A stretch of DNA of 64,000 nucleotides from an uncultured Bacteroidales bacterium (GTDB lineage Bacteria; Bacteroidota; Bacteroidia; Bacteroidales; Paludibacteraceae): NCBI GenBank assembly GCA_900317745.1, contig ONHW01000001.1, forward strand, positions 140,840-204,839. Reading direction: 5' to 3'. How positions within the stretch are numbered: position 1 is the stretch's first letter; every line of letters starts with the position of its first letter. A program made the position numbers and the translations under genes. The notes beneath the pieces were generated by a model. The model was not told where the DNA came from, did no database searches, and saw only the letters and a list, made by a program, of their open reading frames with translations. Below, in pieces: positions 1 through 9,030 of the stretch.

Positions 1-470
1 CATGCATAATCCCGTATGTTCTCCCAAAGCGTATAGGGCGGATAGGGCACTTGCGGGTGGGCGTCGAGTTGTTGCTGCCGCTCGGCTCGGTTACGCACCT
101 TTACGCGCCGGTTGTTCTGCTGCAGCGGCACGGATGCAACGAGCCGGCTTGCCGATTGGTAGTTGGCATCGGCTACAGGCGACGGCATCTGTTTGCCCAT
201 GGCATGCATGCAGGTTTCTATCACCTGCTCCACCATATCTTCGTCCACGTTCAGCACGCGCGTGTAACTGTCCACCAGTCCGCGCACGTCCTGCCATGTG
301 GCTATATCATTCAGCTTGCCGTAACGCAACAGCATGTACGCTATCCGCTGTTCGCCTGTGCCGCTGCCGAACGCATCCGCCGTGGCACTCTTGATCTGTG
401 CATCGCTCAGTTGCTGCAAGTCGGGATGCTTGCTCAGCAGTTGCTGCAATAGTTGTTCTTGGGTAGTCAT
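1..470 (-). CDS. Unrecognised protein, N-terminal part only (runs off the window)
   Basis: The reading frame is open from an ATG at 470 to the window edge, about 156 codons with no stop. The product starts MTTQEQLLQQLLSKHPDLQQ, is rich in Gln and charged residues, and has a basic patch (NNRRVKVRNRAERQQQ) about 30 residues before the cut. No signal peptide or membrane segment is visible and I do not recognise the family. It starts 26 bp after the PP2C phosphatase gene and is probably the fourth gene of the kinase/vWA/phosphatase operon. That makes it a candidate partner or substrate of the triad; this role is inferred from position only. Confidence 0.6.
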   Translation of the reverse strand, partial: MTTQEQLLQQLLSKHPDLQQLSDAQIKSATADAFGSGTGEQRIAYMLLRYGKLNDIATWQDVRGLVDSYTRVLNVDEDMVEQVIETCMHAMGKQMPSPVADANYQSASRLVASVPLQQNNRRVKVRNRAERQQQLDAHPQVPYPPYTLWENIRDYA

Positions 471-496
471 ATCTCAATCGGTATTAGTTACAATAA

Positions 497-1339
497 TTAG
501 TTCCTCATGAATAATCTTCGCCATGCGGGCAGCGGCTTGCACAGCACGCCCGCGATGGATATATCGTCGTGCGAGCCTTGCTCCGACATCCTGGGCAGGA
601 AGTCCTGCAGGTCGGCTACCGCCTTATCAGTATCCGCCTGCAGCATCTTCCACAAGGCTTGGTAGAAGGCGTACAGGCGCTCGTCGGTCGTGTAGGTGTC
701 GTCCACTCCGTCGCTGGCTAGGAATACCGCCACGGGCAGATCGCGCGTCATGTATGCGAATCGAAACAGACTGATGGCATCGTTGTCGCATAGCGAGGTC
801 GTCCGGTTCAGGAAGCACCGCTCGTCCCAGGGGATAGGTTGCTGCATCTGCCCCGCGGCATCCACCGCCACACACTTGCCGTCGCCTATCTGTAGCCCGA
901 ACAGGCAGTCCCGGGTCAGCACCGCGGCGATCAGCGTTGTGCCGTAGGCAAACTGCCACCGTCCTGCCTCTATCTCCTGCCTGTCACTGTCCGTCAGCGC
1001 GCCCAGTTCCTCGTCGGTGAACGCTTCCTCGGCACGATCCTGCTCTATGCGGTCGTTCCAGCGCGAGATGATGCTGGCGGCTATCTGCTTCTGCCAGTCG
1101 CCCTCGGGCAGCTGCCGCATGTTCCGGGTGGACGTCAGTAGCTCCTCAAGGATGGCCATCGTCACCTCTACCGCATACCGTGCGCCCCGCTCGCTACGGA
1201 AATACCGCTCGCTGCCATGACCGTCGGCCACAATGCCGATGGCGTAGTCCTTGGTATAGCTGCTCGCCGCATAGTCCTGACAGGGCTTACCTGCCGGGAT
1301 ATGCGAGGAGCCGCGTGTTATGGCATGAAAAGCATACAT
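497..1339 (-). CDS. PP2C-family protein serine/threonine phosphatase
   Basis: The 280-residue protein has the short PP2C (PP2C_2-like) layout. An N-terminal CQDYA segment is followed by the metal-binding Asp-Gly in IVADGHGS (D39-G40), FLASDGVDD in the second half and GSHDDIS near the C-terminus, which supplies the last metal-binding aspartates. It should remove phosphate from Ser/Thr using Mn2+ or Mg2+ in the cytoplasm. Its start lies one base after the stop of the vWA gene, and the kinase gene is just upstream, so the three are almost certainly one operon. The likely role is to oppose the kinase in a TerY-type triad. The family call is secure; the substrate is unknown. Confidence 0.88.
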   Translation of the reverse strand: MYAFHAITRGSSHIPAGKPCQDYAASSYTKDYAIGIVADGHGSERYFRSERGARYAVEVTMAILEELLTSTRNMRQLPEGDWQKQIAASIISRWNDRIEQDRAEEAFTDEELGALTDSDRQEIEAGRWQFAYGTTLIAAVLTRDCLFGLQIGDGKCVAVDAAGQMQQPIPWDERCFLNRTTSLCDNDAISLFRFAYMTRDLPVAVFLASDGVDDTYTTDERLYAFYQALWKMLQADTDKAVADLQDFLPRMSEQGSHDDISIAGVLCKPLPAWRRLFMRN

Positions 1340-1340
1340 A

Positions 1341-2099
1341 TCAGAATCCGTCAGTCAGTTGATCCAAATCATCGTTTACGTCCTTGAAATCCTTCACCTG
1401 CTCGGCAAACTCCGCCTGCTTGGTCTCCTGTCCGGCTACGCCACTGCCGCCACCGCTTACGCTGCTGCCGCCTACACCTATGCCGCTGCTGCGCGAACCG
1501 ATCTTCGACGATGTCACGCTCACGAATCGGATCATCTGCTTCAGTGCCTCGGGCGTGTGGGCGGTCAGCACCAACTCTGGACTACCTGTGAACTCAGCCA
1601 ACACTTTTTTGTCGGCATCATCACCGATGGCTATAGCTACGCGAATAGCGACCTTGAACCATCGGTTCTCACTGAGGTTAGCCAAAGCCTGCTTGTATTC
1701 ATCGGTAGGTTGACCGTCGCTCATCAGGAATAGCACCGGCGCAAAGTTCCCGGTGGGCGAATCAAGGAACTCGTTGCGGGAGAGGCGTTTGTTTAGTTCA
1801 TTGCACGCCTCCCCGAACATCGTCATTCCACCTGCATTTAGGTCAGTCCATGTCAGCCCTTCCACCTCTGTGGGGCGGAACAGCCAATCCACATCGGTGG
1901 CGAACTTCAGGCACGCTACATTGATCTTCGCATCGGCGTTCTCCGACGACAGGTAGGCTATCTCCGGGAGCACTTCCCGTATAGCGGTGTTTACTGCGGC
2001 GATCTTCTCGCCATCCATACTGCCCGATGTATCGACAATGAAGAACAAAGTCATCTGTCTGCGGGCAATCTCTACTGCTTCTAATGGATTCATATGCAT
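1341..2099 (-). CDS. TerY-like von Willebrand factor A domain protein
   Basis: A 252-residue single vWA domain. The MIDAS metal site is visible as DTSGSM (residues 23-28), with a Thr in the GGMTMFGEA loop and an Asp in LFLMSDGQPTDEY. The C-terminus is a flexible Gly/Ser-rich linker and a short acidic tail. TerY-type vWA proteins are known partners of a kinase and a PP2C phosphatase in tellurite/stress-linked gene clusters, which is the arrangement here (kinase 14 bp upstream, phosphatase 1 bp downstream). It probably acts as a metal-dependent adaptor. The start could also be the ATG at 2093. No other ter gene (terD, terC) is seen in the window. Confidence 0.87.
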   Translation of the reverse strand: MHMNPLEAVEIARRQMTLFFIVDTSGSMDGEKIAAVNTAIREVLPEIAYLSSENADAKINVACLKFATDVDWLFRPTEVEGLTWTDLNAGGMTMFGEACNELNKRLSRNEFLDSPTGNFAPVLFLMSDGQPTDEYKQALANLSENRWFKVAIRVAIAIGDDADKKVLAEFTGSPELVLTAHTPEALKQMIRFVSVTSSKIGSRSSGIGVGGSSVSGGGSGVAGQETKQAEFAEQVKDFKDVNDDLDQLTDGF

Positions 2100-2113
2100 A
2101 AAAATTTAAAAGG

Positions 2114-3394
2114 TTATTGTATAGTTGCTTGTATATCGTGTGCGAAGTGCACCTCCACGCCTTTGTATATTGGCAGTCCCGTATTGGGCTTTATCTCCAG
2201 CTCCTTGCCGTTGGGATACACGGCGCGCCACGTATCCCGCGTGCGGTTCATCAAGCCCCATACATTGGGATTGTTCTTGTTAACGACCACCTCCCCCGTC
2301 GCGGTGAACAGGTCGCCGGTAGCGGAGGTCTGGTTGGCATAGATCTTCATCTTCGGGTACAAGGCTACGCGCTGCTTGCCTATACTGAGTACCAGCGGCT
2401 TCTCCACCGACTTCTGGCAGTTGAAGCAGATGGTGAACGTCTTGTCGATATCCACAAACATCTCGTTGCCGCAACTGTGCGTGATGGTCTGGCTGCGCAG
2501 TTGGGTTAGGATTCGTACCCAATCATTGTCGGATTTGCGTAGGTTCGGCTCTTTCAGCACATCCTCATCAAAAGCCTCGATGAACGCCTGCCGTACGAAC
2601 TCAGGGAACAACGGCCAACGGTTGATCACGTTCGTATGTATGCCCCGCACCGGGCGGTTCTGTTGCTTGCCGGGGTCAAAGATGAAGATAGGGTTCTCGC
2701 CATACACATGCCGCTCTATCGCATCGTTGAGGCAGGGTATGTCCGCTACGCGTTTGCCGTCGAACGGATGGTTGTTGAATAGCAGCATGAACAGCACCAC
2801 GCTCAGCGAGAAGTAGTCCGAGAGGTTGTTCGGATTCGTATTGCCAATAACTACCTCGGGAGCCATGTATCGGCACTTGCCCTTGATGCCCAGGTTCGTA
2901 CCCGGCGGACAGACATTATCGTTGTCGCAGATGAGCACATCGCCCGTCTGTGGGTGGAAGAAGAAGTTGCCGTCGTTCAGATCTTGATACGACAAGCCTT
3001 TCCTGTGCAACTCGCGGAAGGCGTATGTGATCTGTATTGCCGCATTGATCATCGCGCTCCATGAGGCGAAGCGCGCTTTGGCTACCAGGAACTTGCTGAA
3101 CTCCACATACTCCTTCGGCCGTATGTCCATCACATAGCCGAATATCCGCGAGGATTGGATAGTCCACAGTGGCCACAGGAAGTGCTTGGTGGGTGCACCC
3201 TTCCGGACATTGTCTTCAAGGTTCTGTATGAACTTCCTGTTCGGCATCTTGGTATATACCTTCATCGCATAGTCGCGCCCGTTGACTGTGACGCGATACA
3301 CCGTGCCCTGGCCGCCTTGGCCAAGTGCCTCTTTGATAGTTGCCACGCTCCCGTTGGAGAGACGAATACTGGTGTTGTCTTGGAAAATTTTCAT
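2114..3394 (-). CDS. Protein serine/threonine kinase with C-terminal zinc-ribbon-like segment
   Basis: The 426-residue protein starts with a kinase fold: glycine loop LGQGGQGTVY (24-33), the AMKVY lysine (K45), then a catalytic loop reading YQDLNDGNF in place of HRD and a metal-binding loop reading CDNDN in place of DFG. The catalytic Asp and Asn are kept, so activity is plausible. After about residue 300 comes a Cys/His cluster (SCGNE then CFNCQK) that looks like a small zinc ribbon, followed by a beta-rich tail. No membrane segment is visible, so it should be cytoplasmic. It is the first gene of the triad (kinase, vWA, PP2C) and has its own promoter at 3416-3446. Confidence 0.87.
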   Translation of the reverse strand: MKIFQDNTSIRLSNGSVATIKEALGQGGQGTVYRVTVNGRDYAMKVYTKMPNRKFIQNLEDNVRKGAPTKHFLWPLWTIQSSRIFGYVMDIRPKEYVEFSKFLVAKARFASWSAMINAAIQITYAFRELHRKGLSYQDLNDGNFFFHPQTGDVLICDNDNVCPPGTNLGIKGKCRYMAPEVVIGNTNPNNLSDYFSLSVVLFMLLFNNHPFDGKRVADIPCLNDAIERHVYGENPIFIFDPGKQQNRPVRGIHTNVINRWPLFPEFVRQAFIEAFDEDVLKEPNLRKSDNDWVRILTQLRSQTITHSCGNEMFVDIDKTFTICFNCQKSVEKPLVLSIGKQRVALYPKMKIYANQTSATGDLFTATGEVVVNKNNPNVWGLMNRTRDTWRAVYPNGKELEIKPNTGLPIYKGVEVHFAHDIQATIQ

Positions 3395-3415
3395 CGTTTA
3401 CGTTCGGTTTTGGTG

Positions 3416-3446
3416 CAAAGGTAGGGCAATTATCGCTAAAATACAA
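3416..3446 (-). promoter_or_regulatory. Bacteroidota-type promoter of the kinase-vWA-PP2C operon
   Basis: On the minus strand a TTG (-33) is followed after 20 bases by TACCTTTG (-7 box, TAnnTTTG), about 20 bases before the kinase ATG at 3394. The spacing equals that of the other promoters in the window. Confidence 0.65.
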
Positions 3447-3496
3447 GCGGTAATCACGCACCGTAAGGTTTATCTAACTAACTTAGGGATTCTACT

Positions 3497-3532
3497 TTAC
3501 GATCGCTCCCTCGAAGGAATGTGTCTTTTCAT
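3497..3532 (-). pseudogene. Possible 5' remnant of a duplicate of the 87-residue gene
   Basis: An 11-codon frame (MKRHIPSRERS, then stop) resembles the first residues of the 87-residue protein encoded at 4592 (MRRHIPLGN). The bases upstream of both ATGs also look alike. It lies between the Sel1 gene and the kinase promoter. It may be the residue of a duplication, but it is too short to be certain. Confidence 0.3.
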
Positions 3533-3559
3533 AGTGGTAGGTTTTAATACTTAATGGTT

Positions 3560-4321
3560 TCATTTTCCGAACTTCTGTTCTATCTTATCCTGAGTCTCGC
3601 GTAGCATGCGGCGCTCGTCGCGCTGGCGGTAGATCTCTGCGCACTTGTCGAACTGCTCGCGTGCCTCCACTTTGCGGCCTACGCTGTACAGAATCTCGGC
3701 ATAGGTGTCCAAGATGTTCGGATCGTCCTGCGCACCTTCCAACTGCATACATTTCTCTATGTACGGCAGCGCCTTCTCATATTCGCCGAGTTCCCACAGA
3801 CCGTATGCCCACTCATTATAATCCCGTGCATCTTGGAGTTTGCTCTCAGTCCCATCGTAATAGTATTGAGCCAGATCGTAATCGCCTAACTCCGTGCAGA
3901 TCTTCCAGATGTACAATCCGCCTGCTATCACATTAAAATCAAAGACCGCATACGCATCTTGTATCATATCCACGGCATCTTCAAGCCGCTTTCTGTCGTC
4001 CTCATAGCCGCTTACGCGGTTTTCGTACAACATACGCCCTATGTAGAACGAGAAACCGCTATACACATCGCATGCAGCTTGGTAAGCTTCCCAAGCCTTT
4101 CGGTCGGTTTCCGGAGTGCGCTCCATGTCATAATATACATGTCCGAGCAGAAGATTGGCATCTTTGCGTCCGTTCTCCACGGCAGAACGTAGCCATTCGA
4201 TTGCTTTCTGTGTATCCGGCTCAACGCCTAATCCCCAATAGTATATCCGCGCTATGCGAATCATCGCACGCGTTGACCCCTCTTGTACTTGCTTGTATAG
4301 TTCTTGAAGTTCGTTTTTCAT
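3560..4321 (-). CDS. Sel1-like/TPR repeat protein
   Basis: A 253-residue soluble protein of helical repeats. The clearest Sel1 units are AMIRIARIYYWGLGVEPDTQ and the next one (AIEWLRSAVENG, NLLLGHVYYD). TPR-like helices follow (AYGLWELGEYEKALPYIEKC) and the C-terminus is charged and coiled. Sel1 proteins usually serve as protein-binding scaffolds, often in signalling complexes. It lies 7 bp after the 87-residue gene, with which it should be co-transcribed from the operator-bearing promoter at 4.65 kb, and it lies immediately upstream of the kinase operon. A scaffold role for the triad is an inference from position. Confidence 0.75.
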   Translation of the reverse strand: MKNELQELYKQVQEGSTRAMIRIARIYYWGLGVEPDTQKAIEWLRSAVENGRKDANLLLGHVYYDMERTPETDRKAWEAYQAACDVYSGFSFYIGRMLYENRVSGYEDDRKRLEDAVDMIQDAYAVFDFNVIAGGLYIWKICTELGDYDLAQYYYDGTESKLQDARDYNEWAYGLWELGEYEKALPYIEKCMQLEGAQDDPNILDTYAEILYSVGRKVEAREQFDKCAEIYRQRDERRMLRETQDKIEQKFGK

Positions 4322-4328
4322 AGTTGTA

Positions 4329-4592
4329 TCATTTAATTATTGCACCTTCCATCAGCAGACACTCCTTCGGAACTGCCCGTAGCACTTTCTGGTAGTCAGG
4401 GTCAGGCAGGTCGTCATCGAAGTCGAAGTCCCCGTCGTTGTAATTCTCACAGATATACAGCAGCGACTCCCATATCTCCTGCTTCTTCTCTTCCGGCATC
4501 ATGTCTGCCGCGTTGACGATGAAGTGGTCGGATATCTCCGCCACGCACTCAAGCATCTCTTCGATGTTTCCTAATGGGATATGTCTTCTCAT
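4329..4592 (-). CDS. Small acidic protein of unknown function
   Basis: An 87-residue protein, mainly helical, with an acidic stretch (NYNDGDFDFDDDLPDPDY) in the second half. It has no signal peptide, no membrane segment and no motif I recognise. It is the first gene after the operator-bearing promoter at 4633-4669 and is followed 7 bp later by the Sel1 gene. A short remnant resembling its start lies at 3497-3532. Because the promoter matches those of hsdM and the DUF2130 gene, it probably belongs to the same regulon; its function is unknown. Confidence 0.6.
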   Translation of the reverse strand: MRRHIPLGNIEEMLECVAEISDHFIVNAADMMPEEKKQEIWESLLYICENYNDGDFDFDDDLPDPDYQKVLRAVPKECLLMEGAIIK

Positions 4593-4632
4593 AGTCGTTA
4601 GATTTAATGGTGTAACTTTTTATTTTCCGATG

Positions 4633-4669
4633 CAAAGTTACTACATCGTTGTGCAACCTATTTGCACAA
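4633..4669 (-). promoter_or_regulatory. Promoter with operator TTGTGCAA-N5-TTGCACAA (site 1)
   Basis: The inverted repeat at 4649-4669 is perfect over 8 bp per arm with a 5-bp centre. On the minus strand it lies 8 bases upstream of a -7 box TAACTTTG (4633-4640). The usual TTTG 20 bases upstream of the -7 box is missing; the repeat occupies that place. Nearly the same sequence and spacing occur at 8942-8978 and 15332-15368. This is probably the binding site of a dimeric regulator. Confidence 0.7.
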
Positions 4670-4724
4670 ACTCCCAAAAATCGTACAATTGCAGCGCTCA
4701 TCGCGCTGGCAGCGTCAATACATG

Positions 4725-5276
4725 CTATTCATTGGCTTTGTTATTTGACTCAATATCGCCAAATAATTTTGCCATATCTTCTTCTATTTCTATTTGTATT
4801 CGTTCGCGTTCTTCCGGGTCTTCAATATGATCCAAGTAATCAACTAACGATAGCCCTTTTCGTGGCTTATCGCCATATAGACATCGATGTGTATATTTAT
4901 CATAGATAGCTACGATTCTATCCAGTAGCTCGGTTTTTGTCGGACGTTCTGTTGGATATAAAGCGCCAAGGTACTCTATACAGATTCTATCTGTTACAAA
5001 ATGTGCCCCTCTTCTTTCTTCCGGACGGGAGGACGTTTGGTTGATATGATCTATAATCAATTTCTTGTCCCGTAATAACTCTTTTATTGCGGTGACATCG
5101 CAATCGTCCAGTTTCTGGGCTGCCCAATACTTGTCATTTGCTTCTCCCCTTCCAGAATCCGGGATAAAACGATGAGATAAAACATCGGTCGAATCATCGT
5201 ATTCAACTTCCAATGTCGGTGTGGACATAAATGAATCGAATGTCCCTTTATACCAAAGTTTAACTTGATTATTCAT
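4725..5276 (-). CDS. Unrecognised protein downstream of the HEMHH protein
   Basis: A 183-residue soluble protein. The N-terminal part (VKLWYKGTFDS, YDDSTDVLSHRFIPDSGRG) looks like a small beta domain and the rest is helical and acidic (RERIQIEIEEDMAKLFGDIE). I do not recognise it. Its ATG overlaps the stop of the 704-residue gene by 4 bp, so the two are probably translationally coupled and work together. It ends about 55 bp before operator site 1. Confidence 0.6.
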   Translation of the reverse strand: MNNQVKLWYKGTFDSFMSTPTLEVEYDDSTDVLSHRFIPDSGRGEANDKYWAAQKLDDCDVTAIKELLRDKKLIIDHINQTSSRPEERRGAHFVTDRICIEYLGALYPTERPTKTELLDRIVAIYDKYTHRCLYGDKPRKGLSLVDYLDHIEDPEERERIQIEIEEDMAKLFGDIESNNKANE

Positions 5277-7387
5277 AGATTTGCGATTTTATATTCAACA
5301 AATGCAATCTCAGCATCCGTCAGCCCAAATAGCCGATAGAATGCGTCGTCATCCCACGGCTGCGACAAGACGGCTGCGCCATTGCTTCTGACATAATCAT
5401 TAATGACTCCTACGATGTTCGGCAAATAGCCCAAAGCAATCTTCGTTATGGTGGGAACAGAATACTTAGTTACCCCTGAATACGTCATCGCAATAAACGT
5501 TGCCAACTCTGACTCAAAGAATGCATCCAAAATTGCCTCCGGCACATGGAATAACATATCTGGATTACTTGGCGGATACGGATTAACAGGATTAATAATC
5601 GATATGGTGTTCGCATTTTTCTTTGTCGCAATCCCGGTCTTTTTCACCATCCGGTACTTGCCAGTAACTCGCTTCAGAAATCGGCTTAATTGAATGGTAT
5701 ATGTTCCGACACCTTGTGCATTATTGAGCATTAAATAACCCATAGACCTGCCACTGCACTTTTCTATGATTTTTAAAGACATCTCGTCTCGTATGATGAT
5801 ATTAAAAAATCGTTGATGCGAAAAACTTGAACCATTAGATAATTGTATCCCTATATCGTGAGACCAAGCACGCGATCGCGTGAGGTCGATGATACAAGCA
5901 CCTTTCGACAATCTGGGATATTGCGGGAGAATCATTTGTGAATCCTCATAATCATATATTCTTTCTACTTTTTTTCTTAGCCTATTATAAAAGTTCTGCT
6001 TGGTATAATCACGCGCATTCCAGTAATAATACCAATCTGCAGGAACGCAGAATTCTCCGCACCTAGTAGTTACGTATAAACTATTTCGAACAGCATTCTG
6101 CCAAACCGCTATTTGCTTACCACGAATAGTCTCGTAGAACGGTGGGATTCCCATAACAACGTAGAATTGTTGACGTGGAGAAGTTTGCCCTAACAGATTC
6201 TGATAATATGTGCTGTCCGGCATTTTGAATGTTCGATAATCTTTTGCCCATACATGAATATCTGACGAATCTTTCCTGCGGAAAATCTGCTTCTCACGGA
6301 TATGTTGCCGACGAGCATTTTCGTCAGGAATTTCCTCAGATAATCCCTCCATCAACATTTCCTCTACTGCGTTTACAAAATCATCTGACAGATAGAACGG
6401 ATCACAAAATGTGATTCTTGTGCTTCTGTAGAGAGAGGGGGGCAAGCTATTCAACGCATCATTAATAGCATCCTGATTGCATTTAGTTGGATTACCAGCC
6501 TTCGAACGAGATATCTTACCCGACGATTGTCCGTTGTGTAAGATCTTCCATAACAACTCAGCATACTCCTCCTCGTGTGGCCATGGGTATGCATTGAGAC
6601 GGAAAGGAAGACTATATGTCCTTATCAGCTGGCTATTCATCAGCGGCTTGCCGGCAACCACCAACATCTGCGGCTGTATCTGCCCTTGCCTAAATATATA
6701 TTCCCCGAATCCATAATCAGGAAGGTAAATTTTCTTCCATTCTACGCTACTGATGGCACTCTTATGAAACCCTTGGTGTTGCGAATTCTTATGCTCAAAC
6801 GCTTTCGCCCACTGCAACATTCCCAACTCAGCCATCGGCTCTTCTATGAATGTGTTGACATCACCTACTGACGGCTGTGTATGATAGGCTGCATGATGCA
6901 TCTCATGTGCATAAGTTTGCGCCAACAGCCAAACGGCTGAAGTGTAGAACTTAACATCATTGCGGATGGTATATAAATACAGGTACACACGCTTGCCCTT
7001 CTCGTCATCTATAAATTCGCCAAGAGTTTTAGGAATCTTTGCATCATGTTCTCCGGCGCGTGCAGACAACACTTGTCTGTAGTAATGGAGATTTTTGTCA
7101 AGATTCTTTTGCTCCTCCGCTGTAAGCGTGCCGTCCTGCATTTTTCTCAACAACTCATCCTGCTCTCTTTTTGCCTGCTCTTGCAGCTCCTTCAGTTCAG
7201 CCTCAGTCACAACCACCTTACGCTGACGAGACTCTTCCTTCCTCGTCAATATATACACCGGAACCTGCTGATGAATATCACCCAGCGACTTCGCGTACGA
7301 TATCTCGTACGGACATGCATCAGCCGCCTGCAATATCTCTAATTCCTGCTGAGTTAATAAATTCTGCGGATCTATAAATGGTGCCAT
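5273..7387 (-). CDS. Large protein with a zincin-like HEMHH motif, otherwise unrecognised
   Basis: A 704-residue protein. Residues 60-105 form a charged helix. Residues 150-190 carry LLAQTYAHEMHHAAYHTQ, in which H161-E162-x-x-H165 fits the HExxH zinc site of metallopeptidases, and IEEPMAELG some 20 residues later could supply the third ligand. The remaining roughly 500 residues show no domain I know. There is no signal peptide, so it would act inside the cell. It is the first gene of a pair with the 183-residue protein and sits between the DUF2130 gene and the TerY-type cluster. It may be a protease effector of a defence or stress system; that is an inference. Confidence 0.65.
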   Translation of the reverse strand: MAPFIDPQNLLTQQELEILQAADACPYEISYAKSLGDIHQQVPVYILTRKEESRQRKVVVTEAELKELQEQAKREQDELLRKMQDGTLTAEEQKNLDKNLHYYRQVLSARAGEHDAKIPKTLGEFIDDEKGKRVYLYLYTIRNDVKFYTSAVWLLAQTYAHEMHHAAYHTQPSVGDVNTFIEEPMAELGMLQWAKAFEHKNSQHQGFHKSAISSVEWKKIYLPDYGFGEYIFRQGQIQPQMLVVAGKPLMNSQLIRTYSLPFRLNAYPWPHEEEYAELLWKILHNGQSSGKISRSKAGNPTKCNQDAINDALNSLPPSLYRSTRITFCDPFYLSDDFVNAVEEMLMEGLSEEIPDENARRQHIREKQIFRRKDSSDIHVWAKDYRTFKMPDSTYYQNLLGQTSPRQQFYVVMGIPPFYETIRGKQIAVWQNAVRNSLYVTTRCGEFCVPADWYYYWNARDYTKQNFYNRLRKKVERIYDYEDSQMILPQYPRLSKGACIIDLTRSRAWSHDIGIQLSNGSSFSHQRFFNIIIRDEMSLKIIEKCSGRSMGYLMLNNAQGVGTYTIQLSRFLKRVTGKYRMVKKTGIATKKNANTISIINPVNPYPPSNPDMLFHVPEAILDAFFESELATFIAMTYSGVTKYSVPTITKIALGYLPNIVGVINDYVRSNGAAVLSQPWDDDAFYRLFGLTDAEIAFVEYKIANL

Positions 7388-7517
7388 ATCGGTATTGATT
7401 TATCGGTTAATAGCTTCTCGGACTTTGCCGGTCATACAACGGCTCACAAAAATCATGCCATCCCATGCAATCTTTTGGGTTTATTTTCTTAAATCCCCAT
7501 TGTTGAAGGCTTTCACC

Positions 7518-7542
7518 CACCGGGAACTATTCGTCCCCGGTG
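7518..7542. terminator. Hairpin around the stop codon of the DUF2130 gene
   Basis: CACCGGG and CCCGGTG form a 7-bp stem with an 11-base loop. The DUF2130 stop codon lies inside the hairpin. There is no T-run, so termination is only a guess; it could also protect the 3' end. Confidence 0.35.
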
Positions 7543-8894
7543 ACTATCCTTGTCTCCTCAAACTTCTCCTTCATCGTCGGATTGCCGCGCGTGAGTTTCT
7601 TGATCGTCAGCGCTTCGGCTTTGTCGTTCGCCAGACGCAGGTTGTTCTCCGAGCCGACCAGGGCTTCGCGAATCTTCTGCAGGTGGGTTATCGACTTGTC
7701 GATCTCCTCGATGGCGGTCTTGAACTTATCCGATGCCAGGCGGTAGTTTCTGCCGAACTTGTCCTTGAAGTCCTCCAGCTCGTTCTCGAAGTTCGTCACG
7801 TCTATCGACTGCGACTTGGCTACTGCCAGTTGGTGCTGCAGCTCGATGGTCTTCTTGTTCGCCTGCACCAGCGTGGTGATGAGCGGGATGAAGAACTGCG
7901 GACGGATTACGTACATCTTCTCGTACTTGTACGACACATCCACTATGCCTCCGTTGTACAGCTCGCTTTCCGGCTCCAGCATCGATACCAGCACCGCGTA
8001 CTCGCAGCCTTTCTCGCGGCGATCCTTGTCCAGCTTGGCAAAGAAGTCCTCGTTCTTGTGCTTCGAGGCGGTTTCGTCCATCTCGTTCTTCATCTCGAAC
8101 ATGATCGATACGTACTCCTGCCCGTCCACCGAGTCACGGAAGATGAAGTCGCCTTTCGAGCCGCCGCTGGCGTCGTTGTCCTTCTCGAAGTAGGCGCTGG
8201 GCATCAGCGGACGCAGATTCTGGTTGAACAGCGTGGAGCAGTGTATCTCCAGCGTCTCGCCCACCATCTTCGTGGACATACGCGTCTTCAGATCCTTGTA
8301 GTACGCCACCTGCTCTTCCGACAGCTTGAGTTTCTGCTCGTACTGCTCTTTTATATTTTGTTCGCGCATGAGCGCCTGCGATGCAGCCAGCTGCTGGTCA
8401 TTGCGCAGCTTCATCAGCTCGGTCTCTTTTTCCCGCAGCGATGCCTCGGCTTTCTGCTGCTCCTCGAGCACAGCTACCCGTTGCGCCGCTTCCAGATCAC
8501 GGATCTTCTGCAATGCCTCGCTGAGCTGCTTTTGCAGTTTCTGCTCGGCGGCACTGAGCTTCTGCTGCATGGCAGTCTCTTTCTCGCTCACCGCCTGCTT
8601 GAGCTCGGCAGCTTTGATCTGCTCCACGGAGCTCAGGCGCTCCTTGAGCGTCTGTATCTCGGCTTCGCGTTCCTGCAGCTTCTTCTCCTGAACATTCAGC
8701 GCCTGCTGATGCGCATTCTCAGCCTTCAGACTGGCAGCTTCCTGCTCCTGCAGCCACAGCGAACGCAACTCGCTCACCCGCGAGTCGACCTCAGCCTTGA
8801 ATTCATCGTTCTTCACTTGACTAAGCAGTTGTGCATAGTCGGCATCATCAATCGAAAACGGTTTCCCGCAATTGGGGCAAATCAAATTTTTCAT
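7527..8894 (-). CDS. DUF2130 family coiled-coil protein with nuclease-like core
   Basis: The 455-residue protein begins with a Cys pair (ICPNCGKPF), followed by a long Gln/Glu/Ala-rich coiled coil (about 35-200) and then the DUF2130 domain ([30 protein letters not shown]). In that domain GDFIFRD followed by IMFEMKNE has the D...ExK pattern of PD-(D/E)XK enzymes, so nuclease activity is possible but not established. I chose the ATG at 8894; a TTG two codons upstream is less likely. It follows hsdR by 130 bp but has its own promoter carrying operator site 2, which links it to hsdMS and to the small-protein/Sel1 operon. Confidence 0.85.
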   Translation of the reverse strand: MKNLICPNCGKPFSIDDADYAQLLSQVKNDEFKAEVDSRVSELRSLWLQEQEAASLKAENAHQQALNVQEKKLQEREAEIQTLKERLSSVEQIKAAELKQAVSEKETAMQQKLSAAEQKLQKQLSEALQKIRDLEAAQRVAVLEEQQKAEASLREKETELMKLRNDQQLAASQALMREQNIKEQYEQKLKLSEEQVAYYKDLKTRMSTKMVGETLEIHCSTLFNQNLRPLMPSAYFEKDNDASGGSKGDFIFRDSVDGQEYVSIMFEMKNEMDETASKHKNEDFFAKLDKDRREKGCEYAVLVSMLEPESELYNGGIVDVSYKYEKMYVIRPQFFIPLITTLVQANKKTIELQHQLAVAKSQSIDVTNFENELEDFKDKFGRNYRLASDKFKTAIEEIDKSITHLQKIREALVGSENNLRLANDKAEALTIKKLTRGNPTMKEKFEETRIVTGDE

Positions 8895-8941
8895 AATCAA
8901 AAGTATTAAATGGTTTAACAGTTGTTTTTCAAATTCCGCTG

Positions 8942-8978
8942 CAAAATTACACTATCGTTGTGCAAGCTATTTGCACAG
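8942..8978 (-). promoter_or_regulatory. Promoter with operator TTGTGCAA-N5-TTGCACA (site 2)
   Basis: The inverted repeat at 8958-8978 matches 7-8 bp per arm. It lies 8 bases upstream of the -7 box TAATTTTG (8942-8949 on the minus strand), the same spacing as at sites 1 and 3. It precedes the DUF2130 gene. Confidence 0.7.
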
Positions 8979-9030
8979 CAAGCAAAAATCTGCATATTCG
9001 GTATCATTTATGCGCCCCAATGGCATCTTT

